64,000 nt of DNA from Capitella teleta (GCA_000328365.1 KB299619.1:131422-195421); one strand, 5' to 3'. Counted from the first letter of the stretch, positions 22,701 to 36,104 are shown. A program made the numbers and translations. The notes: generated by a model from the sequence alone, not told the origin.

Positions 22701-24067
22701 CTCCACTATGCATGAAAATTTTGCATATTTGAGTTAACTTCGACATAAAGGTATCGAAATTTACCCACGTGGACGGAAAATGACTGAGTTATAGAGCTTT
22801 TTGAGTTATGGGAGTTGGACATATCGAGATTATATTGTGTAAATATAAATATTTCCCATAAATTTAAAATTAAGTATTTTTCTTTGCCCTTAGGTGCTGA
22901 TAATTGTGTGCGTCCAGAAAAATATGTTTTGTCTAACACAAGGTGAGAATTGCACATGCATCAATTAAAACAAACATATATTTTGCAGTGGAGCAAGTGT
23001 CATCAAATGCATGGTCACATTGCTGGCTGACAACATTTGCGAAGCAGTGAGTAGCCTCAAGCGCACCAGAGGCGGGAATAAATTGTATTGTTTTCCAGGA
23101 TCTCACTTTAAAAATACATAAACACCAGAATACGCCAATTCAATGTAAACTATATCCGGATGTGCCATGGCATCTGCAGCAGGTTGGTATTCCCTTTGAC
23201 CTTTGACACATTAAAACTGACCTTTGACACAGATTCAGGATGCTGGGAACCACCTCCTCATTGCTTTTGAACTGACAGAGACACGCGATCCAGATTACAA
23301 TTTCACATCCGGACAGGAAGTGCTCAAAGTAGGTCAAACGCTGTCATGTGACCTGTGTGTAATTTTTCCTGTCACAGCTGATTGATTCCTTGACGGACGC
23401 TTTGAGCCGAGCGAGGTCAGCGTTAGCACTACCCAAAAAGAAGAAGTTGGAGGAGCTGGTGAAGAACCCCCAACTGGTAGGGTGCTCGCTGCATCTCATT
23501 GTTCACTGACTCCCTTGTCAATCAGGTCGGCTTTAAGCCTCAGCTACCGGGTGACGTGGTGGTAAGTTTCTATGTACAAGCACAGAAGTTAGTGCTGGCC
23601 ATCTATCAGCTGTTTGTGAACACCAGAGGCAAAGTGGACATTGCCGCAAGATATCAGGTCAGTCGCAGTGATATCGCACGCCGTGTGCCATCTGATTATA
23701 ATGCATCGCTTCAGTTGGAGACGCAAGTACCATGGTTGAACGAGGTCATCGTTCTGTGCACATTAGCGCTTCAACAGTGCCAGCAGCTCAGGCATAAGGT
23801 TCGCTCTTTCTCTCTCTCTCAAACATGCGCTTAAATCTCTCTTCACAGCTTTCAGTTTTTATCCAATATGAAGCTGAGACAAAGTTCTTGAAAGGCCACA
23901 GCGTCATGCAGCCTCATCCTCCTCCTCCCAAGAAAAAGCACAATATCCAAAAACAAAACTTGATAGATTTCGATTCTCCGACATCGGTCGTTTGCGGGGG
24001 AGACATGAAGGGGTTGGGTGCTGGCGAATCGGGTTGGTGCGCACCTTCTCCTGTCATGCACGGCTGA
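17774..24067 (+). CDS. ROGDI: ROGDI homologue (leucine zipper domain protein)
   Basis: ROGDI/Rav2-family proteins act with DMXL/Rav1 partners in V-ATPase assembly and acidification. I place ten exons: 17774-17806, 19553-19624, 20162-20198, 22894-22942, 22989-23046, 23099-23182, 23233-23328, 23378-23476, 23526-23798 and 23849-24067. Splice phases agree at every junction. Matching blocks include FEWILKEEVNSVLQEL, YVLSNTSGASVIKCMVTL, IQDAGNHLLIAFEL, DSLTDALSRARSAL, QAQKLVLAIYQL and VPWLNEVIVLCTLALQQC, all in the order of human ROGDI. The product is about 339 residues against 287 in human. The extra length is a C-terminal tail with a PHPPPPKKKH stretch, plus 19 residues from an optional 57-nt intron (23658-23714). 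The first exon is only 11 codons and is chosen on phase and a GT donor, so it is the least certain. Introns 1 and 3 are long and carry mobile elements. Confidence 0.9.
18180..18531. repeat. Nested inverted repeats in ROGDI intron 1
   Basis: The stretch 18180-18236 reappears inverted and diverged at 18485-18531; both share a TAGCACAGAT core. Between them lies a perfect 17-bp hairpin with a short loop, CACATACTTTTTGATAC at 18290-18306 and its complement at about 18317-18333. A third, direct relative of the TGTGCTAG block lies at 18388-18414. It resembles a foldback element or a diverged MITE cluster; the family is not recognised. Confidence 0.6.
19696..19766. repeat. (AT)n microsatellite
   Basis: An almost pure TA dinucleotide tract of about 65-70 bp lies in ROGDI intron 2, just downstream of exon 2. 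Confidence 0.95.
20281..21234. mobile_element. Tigger/pogo-type non-autonomous element
   Basis: The 954-bp element has inverted ends. The left end reads CAGTAGTACCTGCGACTAAC; the right end on the opposite strand reads CAGTAGTACCTGCGAATAAC. It is flanked by TA on both sides (20279-20280 and 21235-21236). This matches the CAGT.GTACCT.G...AACGAAC terminus and TA duplication of Tigger/pogo elements. Several TAACGAAC motifs repeat near both ends. There is no transposase frame. It lies in ROGDI intron 3. Confidence 0.85.
21311..22000. mobile_element. Tc1/mariner-like MITE with a duplicated right end
   Basis: The inverted termini are GGGGCAAAAGAAACGCAAG on the left (21317-21335) and TTGCGTTTCTTTTGCACC on the right (about 21975-21992). 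A TA precedes the left end. The last 60 bp (21937-21996) recur as a direct, diverged copy at 22126-22185, which looks like the right end of a second element. No transposase is visible. The exact right boundary is uncertain. It lies in ROGDI intron 3. Confidence 0.6.
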
Positions 24068-26733
24068 CAAGGGTTTTGTAGAAACTCCTCAGAAGCAATA
24101 TCAAGTCAGCTTTGATGAACTAGCGTAATGCTCCGAAAGAATCGTCATAGCAAATCTTCATTATTAGGTGCTCAATATGTTGAAATTACGTGTATTTTAA
24201 GCTGTTTTTCATGTGCAATTCATTCCATTGTCTAGTCAGCAATTTGATTGTGTCAGTAATGGACAGTGAAATTTTGATTTTTGGGGAACATGAGGTACCG
24301 CTGTATAGTCAAACTTTTCCTATGAGGGTGTTGTGTCACAGTATTACGGTACCAGATGCACAAATTCTCCATTTTGATATTCGTACTGTTCTCTAAATAT
24401 CTGTGATTTAAACCCAGGTTGCAGGAGTCTGTATATTTGCACAATTCATGTCATGTTTGCAACTTAAGTGTGAGTCGTAGGAGTGTATGTACTTAATGAT
24501 TCAATATGTAAAACTAATTCCAAAACAGGTATTCTAGTATCTAATCAAAAATTACCATTTGGGTCATTATAAATGCTAATTTATTCAGATATTAATAATC
24601 TACTTAATTATTCCTAACACTTAGCTGATTATAATGATAGGTATATGTATAATTGTTTATCAATTGACAGACACAAATCAATAATTGTACTTCATTGGCT
24701 CTTTATTCATCCACATTCTAGAAATGGATTTTATGTGGCTTAACCAAGTGAAAAAATTACTTGGTTATTTTAGGATGAAACCTTTTCTTCCTTGCATGAA
24801 TCTTTTTTACTTGAGATGTACAGAATGTGAATAGGTTTGTCATTCATGTATTAACTCATCATGAATAATTTCAATGGTATTTCATTCCTGGCCGAGACTA
24901 TAACGTAAATCAAGAAACTTGTGATGATTTTCATTTACGTTTCGCTTTCAACAGAAAACAAAAACATATCAATTGTTCATGTGAATCAATTGTTCTTTCT
25001 TTTTTTTAACTCATTTGTTGTTTTTTTTGTCATCTCAAATTTGCCACAGTTCGAGAAGAACTCCCCCCCCCACTCTCTTCCCGTTTCTGTTTTATCTGGC
25101 TTTTTTATATTAACGACTTTTGTGATGTTTTTGACGAGTCTTTTTGTTGGTTAAATCTATGTTAAATTGGTTAAATTTATGTTAAATTGGTTAAATCTTT
25201 GTTAAATGGGTTAAATCTTTGTTAAATTGGTTAAATCTTTGTTAAATGGATTAAATCTTTTGAGTAGCGGATGTCTTACGCAGCAACATAGAATACTTTT
25301 CTATTAACCCTTCAACCAGTTTGATAAATATTAAATTTATGAAAATGTCCATGTACATTGTATTTGAAATCCCGCCACGAAATACAAGATTGATTTACAA
25401 TTATTTGTGAATCTTTTGATAATTAGAGCAGCTGTGGCAACTCACAAATTTCCACTCAAATGGGTTTACATGGAAAGTTTAGCTTAGCATACGATTTAGC
25501 GGGTTAACCCCTAGTCTTCCGTTGCATGCAGCATATCGAACCTGTTCTTTGGTCCTTGGTAATTTGCTTCAGTGTGGTTGAATAAAACATTTGGTAGATT
25601 ATTTGTAGTTTCTGTTTCTCTTGCTGGTTTGTTTGATTGAGGACAGCATTTCAATGTTCAAGGGCTCATTGTTAAAATTAAGGGTTAGTCCAAGTTCACA
25701 AGGCTGCAATCTTGAGACCCATTGTATTCTTTATGTACATGCATCGGTAATTAGAATATTGATCAATTCTCAATCAAAACGCAACGAAAATGAGATGAGG
25801 AGAGCGGCCGTCGCAAGTAGCTTTTTATTGAGTTCATGGGCTTTAAATACACTTTGTTTTAATACTATGATTAGAGGGTATCTCAGGAAATTCACAGAGA
25901 TTCAAATGCTTTTTTATATGAAAGTGTAGCATCGCTTTACGAATGAACTAATCAATAAAAGAGTGTCTTATTTTGGAAACAATTCTGAAACAGCTAACAG
26001 AAGTTCTCAAAGATGATTTATTTCGCTGTACAGTGCAGGAAATCATGCTTGCCGCATGAAATTAGCAAGGTGTACAGAACATCAAATTAAACAGCCGCTG
26101 GTATGTAATAAGATTATTAAACACGAAAACGGTTGAAATATATATTTAACCTGAACCAAATAAAATTAACGACAACAAGTTAATCTGTAAATAAATCATG
26201 GATAGCTGCAATATAAAGGCTTGAAGATTTAAGATTTATTTATAAACAGCATAACAAAGGAAAAAAACAACTACTGCATGTAAATACAGCGTAATAATAT
26301 ATCAGCTAAGGAAATAATTATAACTAATAAAAACGAATGAGAGCAGAACTGCTGTACAATAAGTACACTTCGTCATGAGTGAAGTGCGAGTGGTCAGTAA
26401 CGTACAAAAACATTCCTGGAATGAAGCCCACTGGCCTATTGTATTGCTATTACATAACAAGGTTATATATAGATGCCATCTGGTATGGTTAACCATTGAG
26501 ATTCTTACATCAGATTTACACCGATATTGACGGCCACCCATAACCACCGGATTACGCAAGAAAAAAAAAAAACAATATTATAATAACACAAAATTATGTA
26601 TAATTATGACAGAGACTTGAAACGATTTGATTACTATAATACTATAAACGAAGAAGCTAGGCCACAAAACAAGAAACCTTGATTCAAAACTTCAGTGTTA
26701 ATTCGCATTGGTTCGGCGCCATGAGTGGTTCTA
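24068..26733. other. Intergenic between ROGDI and PRODH 3' ends
   Basis: The two genes converge here. No coding region was recognised. The stretch contains the 3' UTRs and the tandem repeat at 25149-25261. Possible polyadenylation hexamers AATAAA occur near 25582 and 25951. Confidence 0.4.
25149..25261. repeat. 20-bp tandem repeat
   Basis: About five and a half copies of a 20-bp unit (GGTTAAATCTTTGTTAAATT and close variants) lie head to tail. Confidence 0.95.
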
Positions 26734-29700
26734 TCAGGCGGAGGTCTTGCCCTGCATCGCGTCCAGGGGTGACACTGCGGGGGGTGTGGGCCGGTAGAAA
26801 AACTTAAGCGAGGCGAATCGACGCAAGAGTTCCTGCCTCAACAGGCGCCGCTCCTTCTTCGCTTTGGCCAGCATTGTGTTGTTCTCAGTCGCGCGTCGAG
26901 AGAGGTAGGGAAGGACCTCCTCGACTGGACCATACGGCACATACTTGTACACTGAGTAACCCGCTTGTCCTGAATGCGGAAAAAAAATCACGTTTAAAAG
27001 GGGAAGATTGAAGGGACGAAGAGCTCACCTAACATGAAGCTGACCTGGTCACACATGCCAAGCAGCTGACCAAAGCAGATGAGACGGTCAGTTGATCTGA
27101 TATTGTACTCCTGCATCCTGAAAAGAGAAACAGTGTCAGCGATTGGTGGGGAGGGATGGAGATGGCATACTTTTGCAGGGTAAAGCGAACAGTGTCCTCG
27201 TTGTGACTGGCCACCATGACGGCAATGTCGCCCTTGGGTCGTTCTTGAATTGACTGCATCACTTCAGTCAGCACCTGCGCAATATGAAGTAAAGCGAGTC
27301 AAAGTACAGGAATCAGCAGAGGAAGAATACCTTCTCGTACATAGCGGTTGTAGCTTCATACGAGGGGTTGATGGGATCCTCGTAACCAAGGGTGGCCGCT
27401 CTGTCTCGCTCCTGAAGAAACAAACGTTAAATACAAAGCGGAGACTTCTGAGACGGCGTTTATACCTGCTCCAAGTAAGCTCCTCTCACTAACTTTGCTC
27501 CGAAGTGAAAGTTCTCCCGCTTGGAGAGAGCCAAGTCAAGAGTGATCATGTTATGAGCATCCTAAAGAGAGAACCATTTGAAAGGAGTTTGTGATGATGC
27601 AAAGCTAACCTTGAGGTAGCACTGGTAGGTGTTGAAGATGATGGCTTTGTCTTTGTTGTACTTGCGCATCATTTCCATGCACAGGCGATTGATGGCCGGT
27701 TGGAAGTACGTCTGCTCAGCGTCTATCATAACGCGAACGTCCTTTTGTTTGCCATACTGCAATGTGAGGGTAGCATCAGTACAGAGTGATGGTAAGCGAG
27801 TGAGTACGCACAGTAGCAATTGTGTCCATTCGCCTCAACATGTTCATCATCTGCTCCTCCTCTTTATCTGTCAACGCATCCACTAGCGGCTCCAATTTGC
27901 CCGTCTGAACCGAAACACAGAGTGAATTAAACATTTGAAAAAAAAGCTCTCACAAACCTTGAGATTGGGAATCTGCAGCAATTTAGCGAGTCCGAGATTG
28001 ATTTCGAGCAGATTATGCCAATCTAAGAGGTCAATTTCACTAGGGGAAAAAAAATAGATTAAAATTAAGTGTAAATTGAAATAAAACTCCCGACTCACCC
28101 GTCGCCCGTAATGTCGAGAATAGTGAACCATTTTTGGCGTTCCTCTTTGCCAACTTTGAAACTCTTCAAATGTCGCTCAAAATCGGCCATTTGCAGTTTC
28201 CCTGTTCCATAGCCTGAAGCTAACGTTTCATAATATCTTCTGACGCGAGCCAATACTTCAGACAACTGAAGCTGTGAAAATGAAAAAATAATGGAAGTGA
28301 ATTGTGATCATTGAGTTGTCTCACCAGGAACTGAGGACGCCCTAGAGCTGTTAGCTTCACGGCTGCGAATCCAGTCGCATTGGTGGCCCCTGCAGTAAAG
28401 GTCAAAGGTCAGCATTCATTGAAATGTACACTGTTCATTTAGGGGGCAGCAGTGAAATCATACCCACCAAAAATGTGCAAAAAGGAAAGTTTAGAAATTG
28501 ACATATTTACAGTTTTTTTGGGGGTTTTTCAACGATTAATTGACAATTTGCTGCTTTATAAGTAAAGGATGGCTTCTTCTGGTACATTTGCTCTGTCATA
28601 TAAAGTAATAATGTCATGGTGACCTCTCCTCATGGGTCAATGAGGTACATATAGCTTATGATCAACAGATAAGAGTGATAGCTTATCACTCTGTGATAAG
28701 CAGAGGTAATTGCATCAACACTTATGATAAGCAAACATAACACAGACGCATGCCACGTACAAGAAGTGAGACCCAATTTGAAAAGTAAAACTGATCGTAT
28801 TGAGTCCAGAAGCAAAATTCAAATGCTGAATTTTTGGGGATTATTATTAAATGTATTTTTGTACAATGAATATAAATCTGTAGACCGTGAACATTTGTTT
28901 GAGAGACGTACCTGAAACGGCGTCTATGCCGTTGATGAAGTGCTGCAGATTCTCATCGCACATCGCTTCATCTTTGTAGAAGTACGTTCGCGCACTCATC
29001 ACATTGTCACGGCGGTCGCCAAAGTCACGATGACCTTGGAACCGGTTAGCAAGGTCAGCTACAGAGGTCAAAATATGAGATTAATAAACAATACAAAATT
29101 CTCATTAATTGAGCAAAAGTGACAAATCATAACTAGTGCATATTATATTATTATTATATTATTATTATAATATATTATTATTAATATTATCTCAAGGTGC
29201 CAATAAGAGATGAGTAAGAAATAATTCTACAAGTGTCAAATGACTAATTAAATGAAAAATTATAATTCAGAAATTCAGAATGAGTGCAAGGAATATACTG
29301 GTTCACAAAATTATATAATATTATATACAAGTGTTTGATGTGTGAACAGGAAGTGTATTACTCAAGACGTTTGTGCGTTTCATTCACAGAATCAGAACCC
29401 TCTTCATCCCGTATGCAAAAAACCAACACTTGCGACTCACAGAAATAATTTAGGTCAAACTCAGCATTTATGCAAAATGAATTTGACCTGATTGTTGCAT
29501 GAATTTGACCTGATTGTTGGATGAATTTGACCTGATTGTCCATTAATTAAGCAAAACACTAAAGCAAGAGACTAAAATCAAACGAATCTCACACTTGTGA
29601 AATACCTGCAGTCGCTTTAAAATATAAAATTGGGATCTTAATTAATAATTAATAAATCAAATAATTGCCTGTGCATATTTATACCCAATTTGAAAGTGCT

Positions 29701-32700
29701 CACAACCGATTGTATCGGTAAAAACCACGTAACGGACAAGTAATTCTGCTACTATTTAACTACAACTTATATAAACCAGAATTCCCTTTAAAAGAAAACA
29801 ACCAACTCACGGAATGCTAAATAGAAGTTAATTTGAAAAGTTAAGAAAAAAAAAAACAAAAAAAACAAACAATTCCAGAATTTCCCTCAAACAGAACACG
29901 AAATACCCTCGGTAGCAAAAAAAAAACAAAAAACCCCTCACCTTCATCATTAGCAGCATATCCTTTGTCACCGACACTCGCAACAGCGCTGGCAACAAAT
30001 TAGACCAAACATCAGTTGTACACACTAATTTATGCGCAGGGACACTCACTCCATTTCGACATCTTTGGCTTGTTCTCTGCTCAAATCCATCTCTACGCTG
30101 TAATCGAGGATCGATTTGACGCCATAGCTTTTGTTTCTCTCGGCGATTGGTTTGATTTCGTCGATGTCTTTGCCAGCCACAAACTGCCCGTAAAAGGTGC
30201 CCTTCATGAATTTCTCGAAGAGGGTTTTGCCGAGGAACTTCCTGCCAAAGGCTAGGAGCTGAAGCAGAGGTGGAAGTTAGCTGCACAAGAGTATAGAAGA
30301 TTGGCATGGCGCTCCACGCTTAAAACTTGAAACGCTTGGAAATACTTGGTAAGCAATTAAGATTACAGATGAATAGAAATTGTAGTGCGGAGGCTCCCAT
30401 TTTGAGGGGCGATAATATTACGTAATTATAGGCACCCACTTACGAGTCTCTTCTATATTCACTATTTTTCATTATACGAATTCTGTAAATTGATTTAGGA
30501 TAAGGAACAAAAAAAAAAAACCCATATAAGCGTTACCGGTAATTATTCAATTTTGCACAAGTTTAATATGCTACCGAATTACATGTAGGCCTACTATAAT
30601 AATGATTATAGTATCATAAATTATGTACCTGGTAACTGACTCTCTCAAATGGTTCTCTCAAAAATAAATGTCTACAGATCAATTAAGGGCTTGGCATCTG
30701 TTGTTATTCAAAATCAGGAGCACAAAAAAAAATTCACAATTCAACCTAACTGACATTCAGAAAAGGAAAAAAGTCTTCAGCTTATTTAGGTCACCCTGTT
30801 CCTAAAAGAGGAGAGATAGAGAGAGAGAGAGAGAGAGAGCAGAAAAATATTCCCATTCCTACACATTCTTTGATGCGCAGATCAAAAGCTTAGATTGCTA
30901 ATCCCAGAAATGTCTCAAATGAGCTATAAGACTGCAAAATGATTACAGTATTCATAATTGGGTCACGTGAATAATAATAATGACCAGGGAATTCAAAAAT
31001 TATCAACATCAGAAATTCAAATCCCTATATATTATATGCCATTATTTTCTCTGTCGTTGCATAAAATGTTCACAAGGTTCTAGGTTGAAATAAGGCTAAC
31101 GTATTCATACAAAACGGTTCTAGGTTGAAATAAGGCTAACGTATTCATACAAAACGGTTCTAGGTTGAAATAAGGCTAACGTATTCATACAAAACGGTTC
31201 TAGGTTGAAATAAGGCTAACGTATTCATACAAAACGGTTCTAGGTTGAAATAAGGCTAACGTATTCATACAAAACGGTTCTAGGTTGAAATAAGGTTAAC
31301 GTATTCATACAAAACAGAGTGCATACTGTTCATTACGTAATAAACAGGTTGGCAGAATGACAGACGTAGGATCAGGCGCTTAACACTGATGTGAATTGGA
31401 ATTATGTAATTCTACGCAAAATTACATAAATACTTCAAAGAATGTACATACCATTCAAGTGCCCCACAAAAAAAGGAAGAGGTAGACTATTTGGGCCTAT
31501 TTGGGCCTGCCTTGTATATTTACGATATAACATAATGTGTGATAGGTGAATCACCTCAACCATTTTAAGGAATGAACTTGCGTTGAATCAAACTGCATGA
31601 CAGCACAGGGTCACAAGTACTCACAAGTAACATGTGAGTATGAGTTTTATTGCGGTCTACTGGTAACGTATTACTGTGTAAGCTAAAAATAATATACTAC
31701 AAGTACTTGTAGTTGAAAAGAAACTAGAAGCATTGAAGCACATATGGTAGGCCTCCTTTTGCTTCCATATATAATCAATTATATAATTAATGTATCAGTT
31801 AGTGATATTAATGCAATTACTCATCTTGAGTTGTATTTTATATTCATACAATGTAGTGTTCATATCCACATTTCGACGGATGATGGTGACTATAGAATAT
31901 CATATTTCGTGACTATCCCCATTCATATTTTCATGGTCAAGTGAAACGAAAGAAAACAAGCTGAACATAGAAGCATGATTGACACATGTCACATAATCAA
32001 TTCAGAAATTCATCCCATCTGCATTTCATTCTCTTCCGGACATTTTCATCATTCAAAACATCTCTCCGTAATTCACCCTCTTACGTGCCACTCGCGCACA
32101 TTTGTTTCTGAAATAATTTGCACATTTTGACCATTTCAAGATATGATATCACTGAATAAAAGAAAAAGAAAAGCAAATGATAAAGAAACCACAAGTGTGG
32201 GGTCAGAACAAGTATGAAGGATCGATGGACATAATTGTTGCAGTGGCCTCATATTATACTGCAGGGAAAGCTATAATTAACAAAGCGTATCAACTCAAGG
32301 TTCCCCAACTGGTACAAAATTTAGTTCATGAGCAACCAGGTTTCATTCAGAGAGCTAGCTAGACCTTTTAATCATACATTAATTCATAAATTTGTGGCAT
32401 ATATATATTCATTGCAAACTAGTGAGTTATGCAATCTGGCCTTTCTATGCACTTTTATTATAATTATGCAGCATACATACAGGCATTATATATATCATGC
32501 CGCTACCATGGCAACTGAGGTGCATTACTCATTGAATCATCATCAAGAAAGTGAAAAACAAAAATTGAAAATGATTAAATAGGATATTTTAACTTTTTTA
32601 AGCAACTGATTTGTGTGCAAACTGATGTCAATAGGGATATATACTATATATTATATGCTTGTTTAGCCTTGTACATATTGAGTTATAGACTAATAAAAAA

Positions 32701-33453
32701 CAGAGCATCTTTGATACTTCCCATTTCATAATTTAAATGTAGAGTATCTATAATAATAAATATACCGTATTACAATAGTACAGTACATAGATTGGTCTTC
32801 AAAACCTATGAACTAGTATTAATACTTTTATACTTTATAGACTTTCAAATGATTTCAAGTTTTTCTATCAACATCGAACGGCATGTACACCAATCTGCAG
32901 CTAATTTTTAACTTAATTCAACACATAACCATTATTCATTCGACATTGACATATTTATTACGTAATAGTATTAATGAGTAAATAACTAGATCCCTATATA
33001 TACCATAACCATCTGATTATATATATCTATTTCGCGATCTAATCGATATCTGGCAAGGTGCCAAGGAGTGTGAAATCAACAGTAATGAGCACTTTCTTTG
33101 CATACTTCCTGTTGTCAATAACTCACCTGTTTGTTGTAATCGACGAGAGGTTTCACAGCACATGATTGCAGCACCAAATACGCCCTGATCAGCTCGCTAT
33201 TTGTTTTACTTTTGAATGCCTCCTGCGCATCATCGAAGCTAGTGTCAATTCTTGCGAAAGCAGGGTCTGGCGTTGTTTCAAGGTCTTTCACGTCTTCTTG
33301 CTCATTGATAGGCTGAGCGGTAGCCGCCGTGGATGCCTTGTTCCTTTTACTACAAATTGACAAATTTTGGTAGGCACATCTACTTCCAAAATGATGGAAA
33401 TCGTTGAGTGTTTTGCTGTGGAATTTGAAGGCGGTCAACAAACGCCTCGCCAT
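26734..33453 (-). CDS. PRODH: Proline dehydrogenase 1, mitochondrial
   Basis: PRODH oxidises proline to pyrroline-5-carboxylate in mitochondria, using FAD. I place fourteen exons on the minus strand: 33127-33453, 30050-30258, 29942-29988, 28912-29058, 28325-28389, 28099-28271, 27958-28039, 27812-27904, 27610-27756, 27466-27561, 27331-27411, 27171-27274, 27029-27117 and 26734-26969. All junctions keep frame and give 631 residues (human 600). The N-terminus [14 protein letters not shown] is basic and looks like a mitochondrial presequence. Conserved blocks include [94 protein letters not shown] and [16 protein letters not shown]. This matches PRODH rather than PRODH2. Residues DITGDGEIDLLD, spanning exons 6 and 7, form an EF-hand-like loop. 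Intron 1 is about 2.9 kb and contains the 40-bp tandem array at 31076-31315. Confidence 0.96.
31076..31315. repeat. 40-bp tandem array, six copies
   Basis: Six exact-length copies of a 40-bp unit starting GGTTCTAGGTTGAAATAAGG lie head to tail. Five are identical as far as I can read, and the last differs by one base. It is in PRODH intron 1. There are no spacers between units, so it is not a CRISPR array. Confidence 0.97.
31316..33126. other. PRODH intron 1, right part
   Basis: Together with 30259-31075 this forms the first PRODH intron. Short open frames (for example 32177-32362 and 32328-32582, plus) show no domain. A CTACCATGGCAAC sequence near 32504-32516 resembles an X-box half-site pair. 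Confidence 0.4.
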
Positions 33454-33717
33454 GTTTGTTGTTCCACGTGTAGAGGCGAGCGCTGATTGGTTGAGAGCGA
33501 AGGCGTGTCATCGGAGAACCATTTGGCGAATATTGGTAACCAGCGATGCTCGCATTTCGAACTGCGTTGCGTAAATCCGCCAGGATCTTTCTGAGAGCTA
33601 TATACAGTATTCGATTTTCATTTCATTTCTAATTTCTCGTTCGTTCCGTGTTTATTTCCACGGCATTTCGTACCGCATTTAGTCTCGCCAACCATATGCA
33701 TGGCTACAATTGCTACT
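33454..33717. promoter_or_regulatory. Upstream region of PRODH
   Basis: This 260-bp stretch lies directly upstream of the PRODH start codon and ends where the inverted repeat begins. It should contain the promoter and 5' UTR. No clear TATA box or other motif was recognised. Confidence 0.3.
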
Positions 33718-34489
33718 TGTACAGCCCGGGTGATTCAAAAGTATATTATTATTTACAAGTGTAATGGGAATTTTTTAACCTTGCGAAATGTGTTACAAAA
33801 AGGCTCTTTTCTCTAAAATGCAATGTACCGAAATATAATTATGATTTATAGTTACAGTAGCCTCTTATCTTGACAATTAATTATGTCTTTTATTTTGGTT
33901 GTTTTCTTCAAATTTAAATTGATACTTACGAGAAATTATGACACCGCGTCGTAAATCGCTTAATTTTCATTCACGATCTTCGCAATCAAGCGCATTCAAC
34001 TCACTCGATGAGCGTTGTTTATTTTGCTTTATACCGCTAATTAAATAACCTATTAATTATGATCATTTTTTGTAGTTAGATGTCATAATTTAATATATTC
34101 CTTATATTTTTTAACAAATAAGCATTGCACAAAACATCGTTTACAATAACAGAACATCATCGCAGAAGGATTTTTGGTGAGCTCGTGAAATGCCCTTAAC
34201 ATATTTTAGCATTATTAAATGATGTTCAATTTGATTCAATTATCTGTATTCACTATTACTCCGAAGAAAGATGTGTGAATGTTTTGTTAGTATCATAATT
34301 AAGTTAATAGAATGCACATTTATTCTCTACATTTCTGTCTTAACACAAAGAGCTAGGACTTGCGTTGTATAGCAATTAATTACGGCACATGCATGCTAAA
34401 TATTTTGTGGGGGAGTCCGGATCATTGATCATCATTCCACAGTGAACAAAATACCATGGTAAAGCATTGTTTACATTATAGTAAATATT

Positions 34490-34640
34490 ACAATAGAGGA
34501 AGAATAATGAGAGTGGACATGTCGCATGAACGCCTGTCTTTCGCCCAGCGAGCGAATTTTATTAATTGTCCACGACCGGACTGAGCGCCAGCCCCAGCTT
34601 AACATGTATTTCCGCTACACCTGCACCCGAATGATTTGGG
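34490..34640. repeat. Partial copy of the 36.5-kb palindrome arm
   Basis: The sequence from ATAGAGGAAGAATAATGAGAG through a TTTCGCC..GCGAGCG block and a GCGCCAG.CCC block follows the same order as the right arm at 36513-36640. It is diverged and truncated. Confidence 0.55.
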
Positions 34641-35125
34641 TGGAGCCGTAAAATCCCATCATGCCTCAGGCCTTATGCTTCATTTTACCATTTATCGTGC
34701 GCTTGAAATCTCTCTCGCAGATGCACTCGTGAATCCATATATAGTGCATTATTAGTTTAATATAGATGAACACTGGTAAACAACTGCATATACTGCACCC
34801 ACTCATGACTCAGACGCACACCGAAGCATGCACGCTGCTATCGCCAAGGGATTAGCATTAATTGATGCTTCTAATCATGAATGCATGTGTGGCGATGATA
34901 TGTGAGAGCTGTTATTTATTCACATAAAAAAATATCTGCGATAGGAGGCGCGCATGCGCAACCACCACGCATGCATTATTTGGTCGACAGGAAAAGTGAG
35001 AACATAACACACTAGTAAACAAGTATGGTAAAACATGTAAAATAATTCAAGTCAACCATGCAGGGTGAGCAGTCTCCGACCGATAATGAGCCCATAACCG
35101 AGAGGCGGTCAATCACCCTGAATTC

Positions 35126-35264
<139 letters not shown>

Positions 35265-36002
35265 TATTTTTTTATTTTTTTTTTATTTTTTTTAATACAG
35301 CGGAGAAACCAATAAAAGAAATAATGCATGTATATCATAATTATGTGAGAAGTCTGTTTTCTCAGGTTTCGAGAGTTTCATTTTCCAATGTCTTGCTTGT
35401 AGTCGAAGTGCAAGTAATTGTACTCTTTGGAGGTGTACATTGTGGAAAACAATAATTAAGGAGAAGCATTGCAAAGAACTTGGAAATTCTATAAGTTCTT
35501 TGGCTGGATTTCTGTTAAAACGTCGCCAGTCTAAAATAAGTCCCCGATTTCATTTAAGTACAATGTATGCATATTATGTATTATAGAAACAGCCGATGCA
35601 GGATACCGGAGTAATGAATTATAATTTGCCGCGCATTCGTGCCTTGAGTTCGTGTGATTACTGGCAGTCTGGCGCCAAGAAAACTTCGTCGTTCCTCGTC
35701 GGCGTTCTTCTAAGTCGGGGGAGATACCCGTATACGTCGCCGCCTGCGAGCACGGTCAGCCTTAGAGCTTTGTTAATTAATTAAGGCGACTTTGTTAACA
35801 TAACGTACGGGGATGGCCGATTCGTACATTGTCAATGCATGTACAAACTAATCAAGTACTAGTACAATGCAATACAAATATATCAAATGAATACACTATA
35901 TAGTAGCATAGTACATGTAATACACAAGTTATGCTACATGCTATACTATATATAATTTCATGTTGTACCCGTTAAGTCAAATATTTACATGTACATAAAC
36001 CC

Positions 36003-36060
36003 GGGCAAAATGGCATTCGGGCGAAATGGCCTTCGGGCGAAATGGCATTCTGGCGAAATG
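36003..36060. repeat. 16-bp tandem repeat
   Basis: Nearly four copies of a 16-bp unit CGGGCGAAATGGCATT with single-base variants. Its position close to the palindrome may mark an element end. Confidence 0.85.
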
Positions 36061-36104
36061 ACTAGTACCCGAAACAGCTAGCAATTGCTTAAAAAACTGG
36101 AAAC

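Noticed and set aside
31076-31315. Regular repeats that might suggest a CRISPR array
   Set aside because: The 40-bp units are directly adjacent with no spacers, and the locus is an intron of an animal gene.
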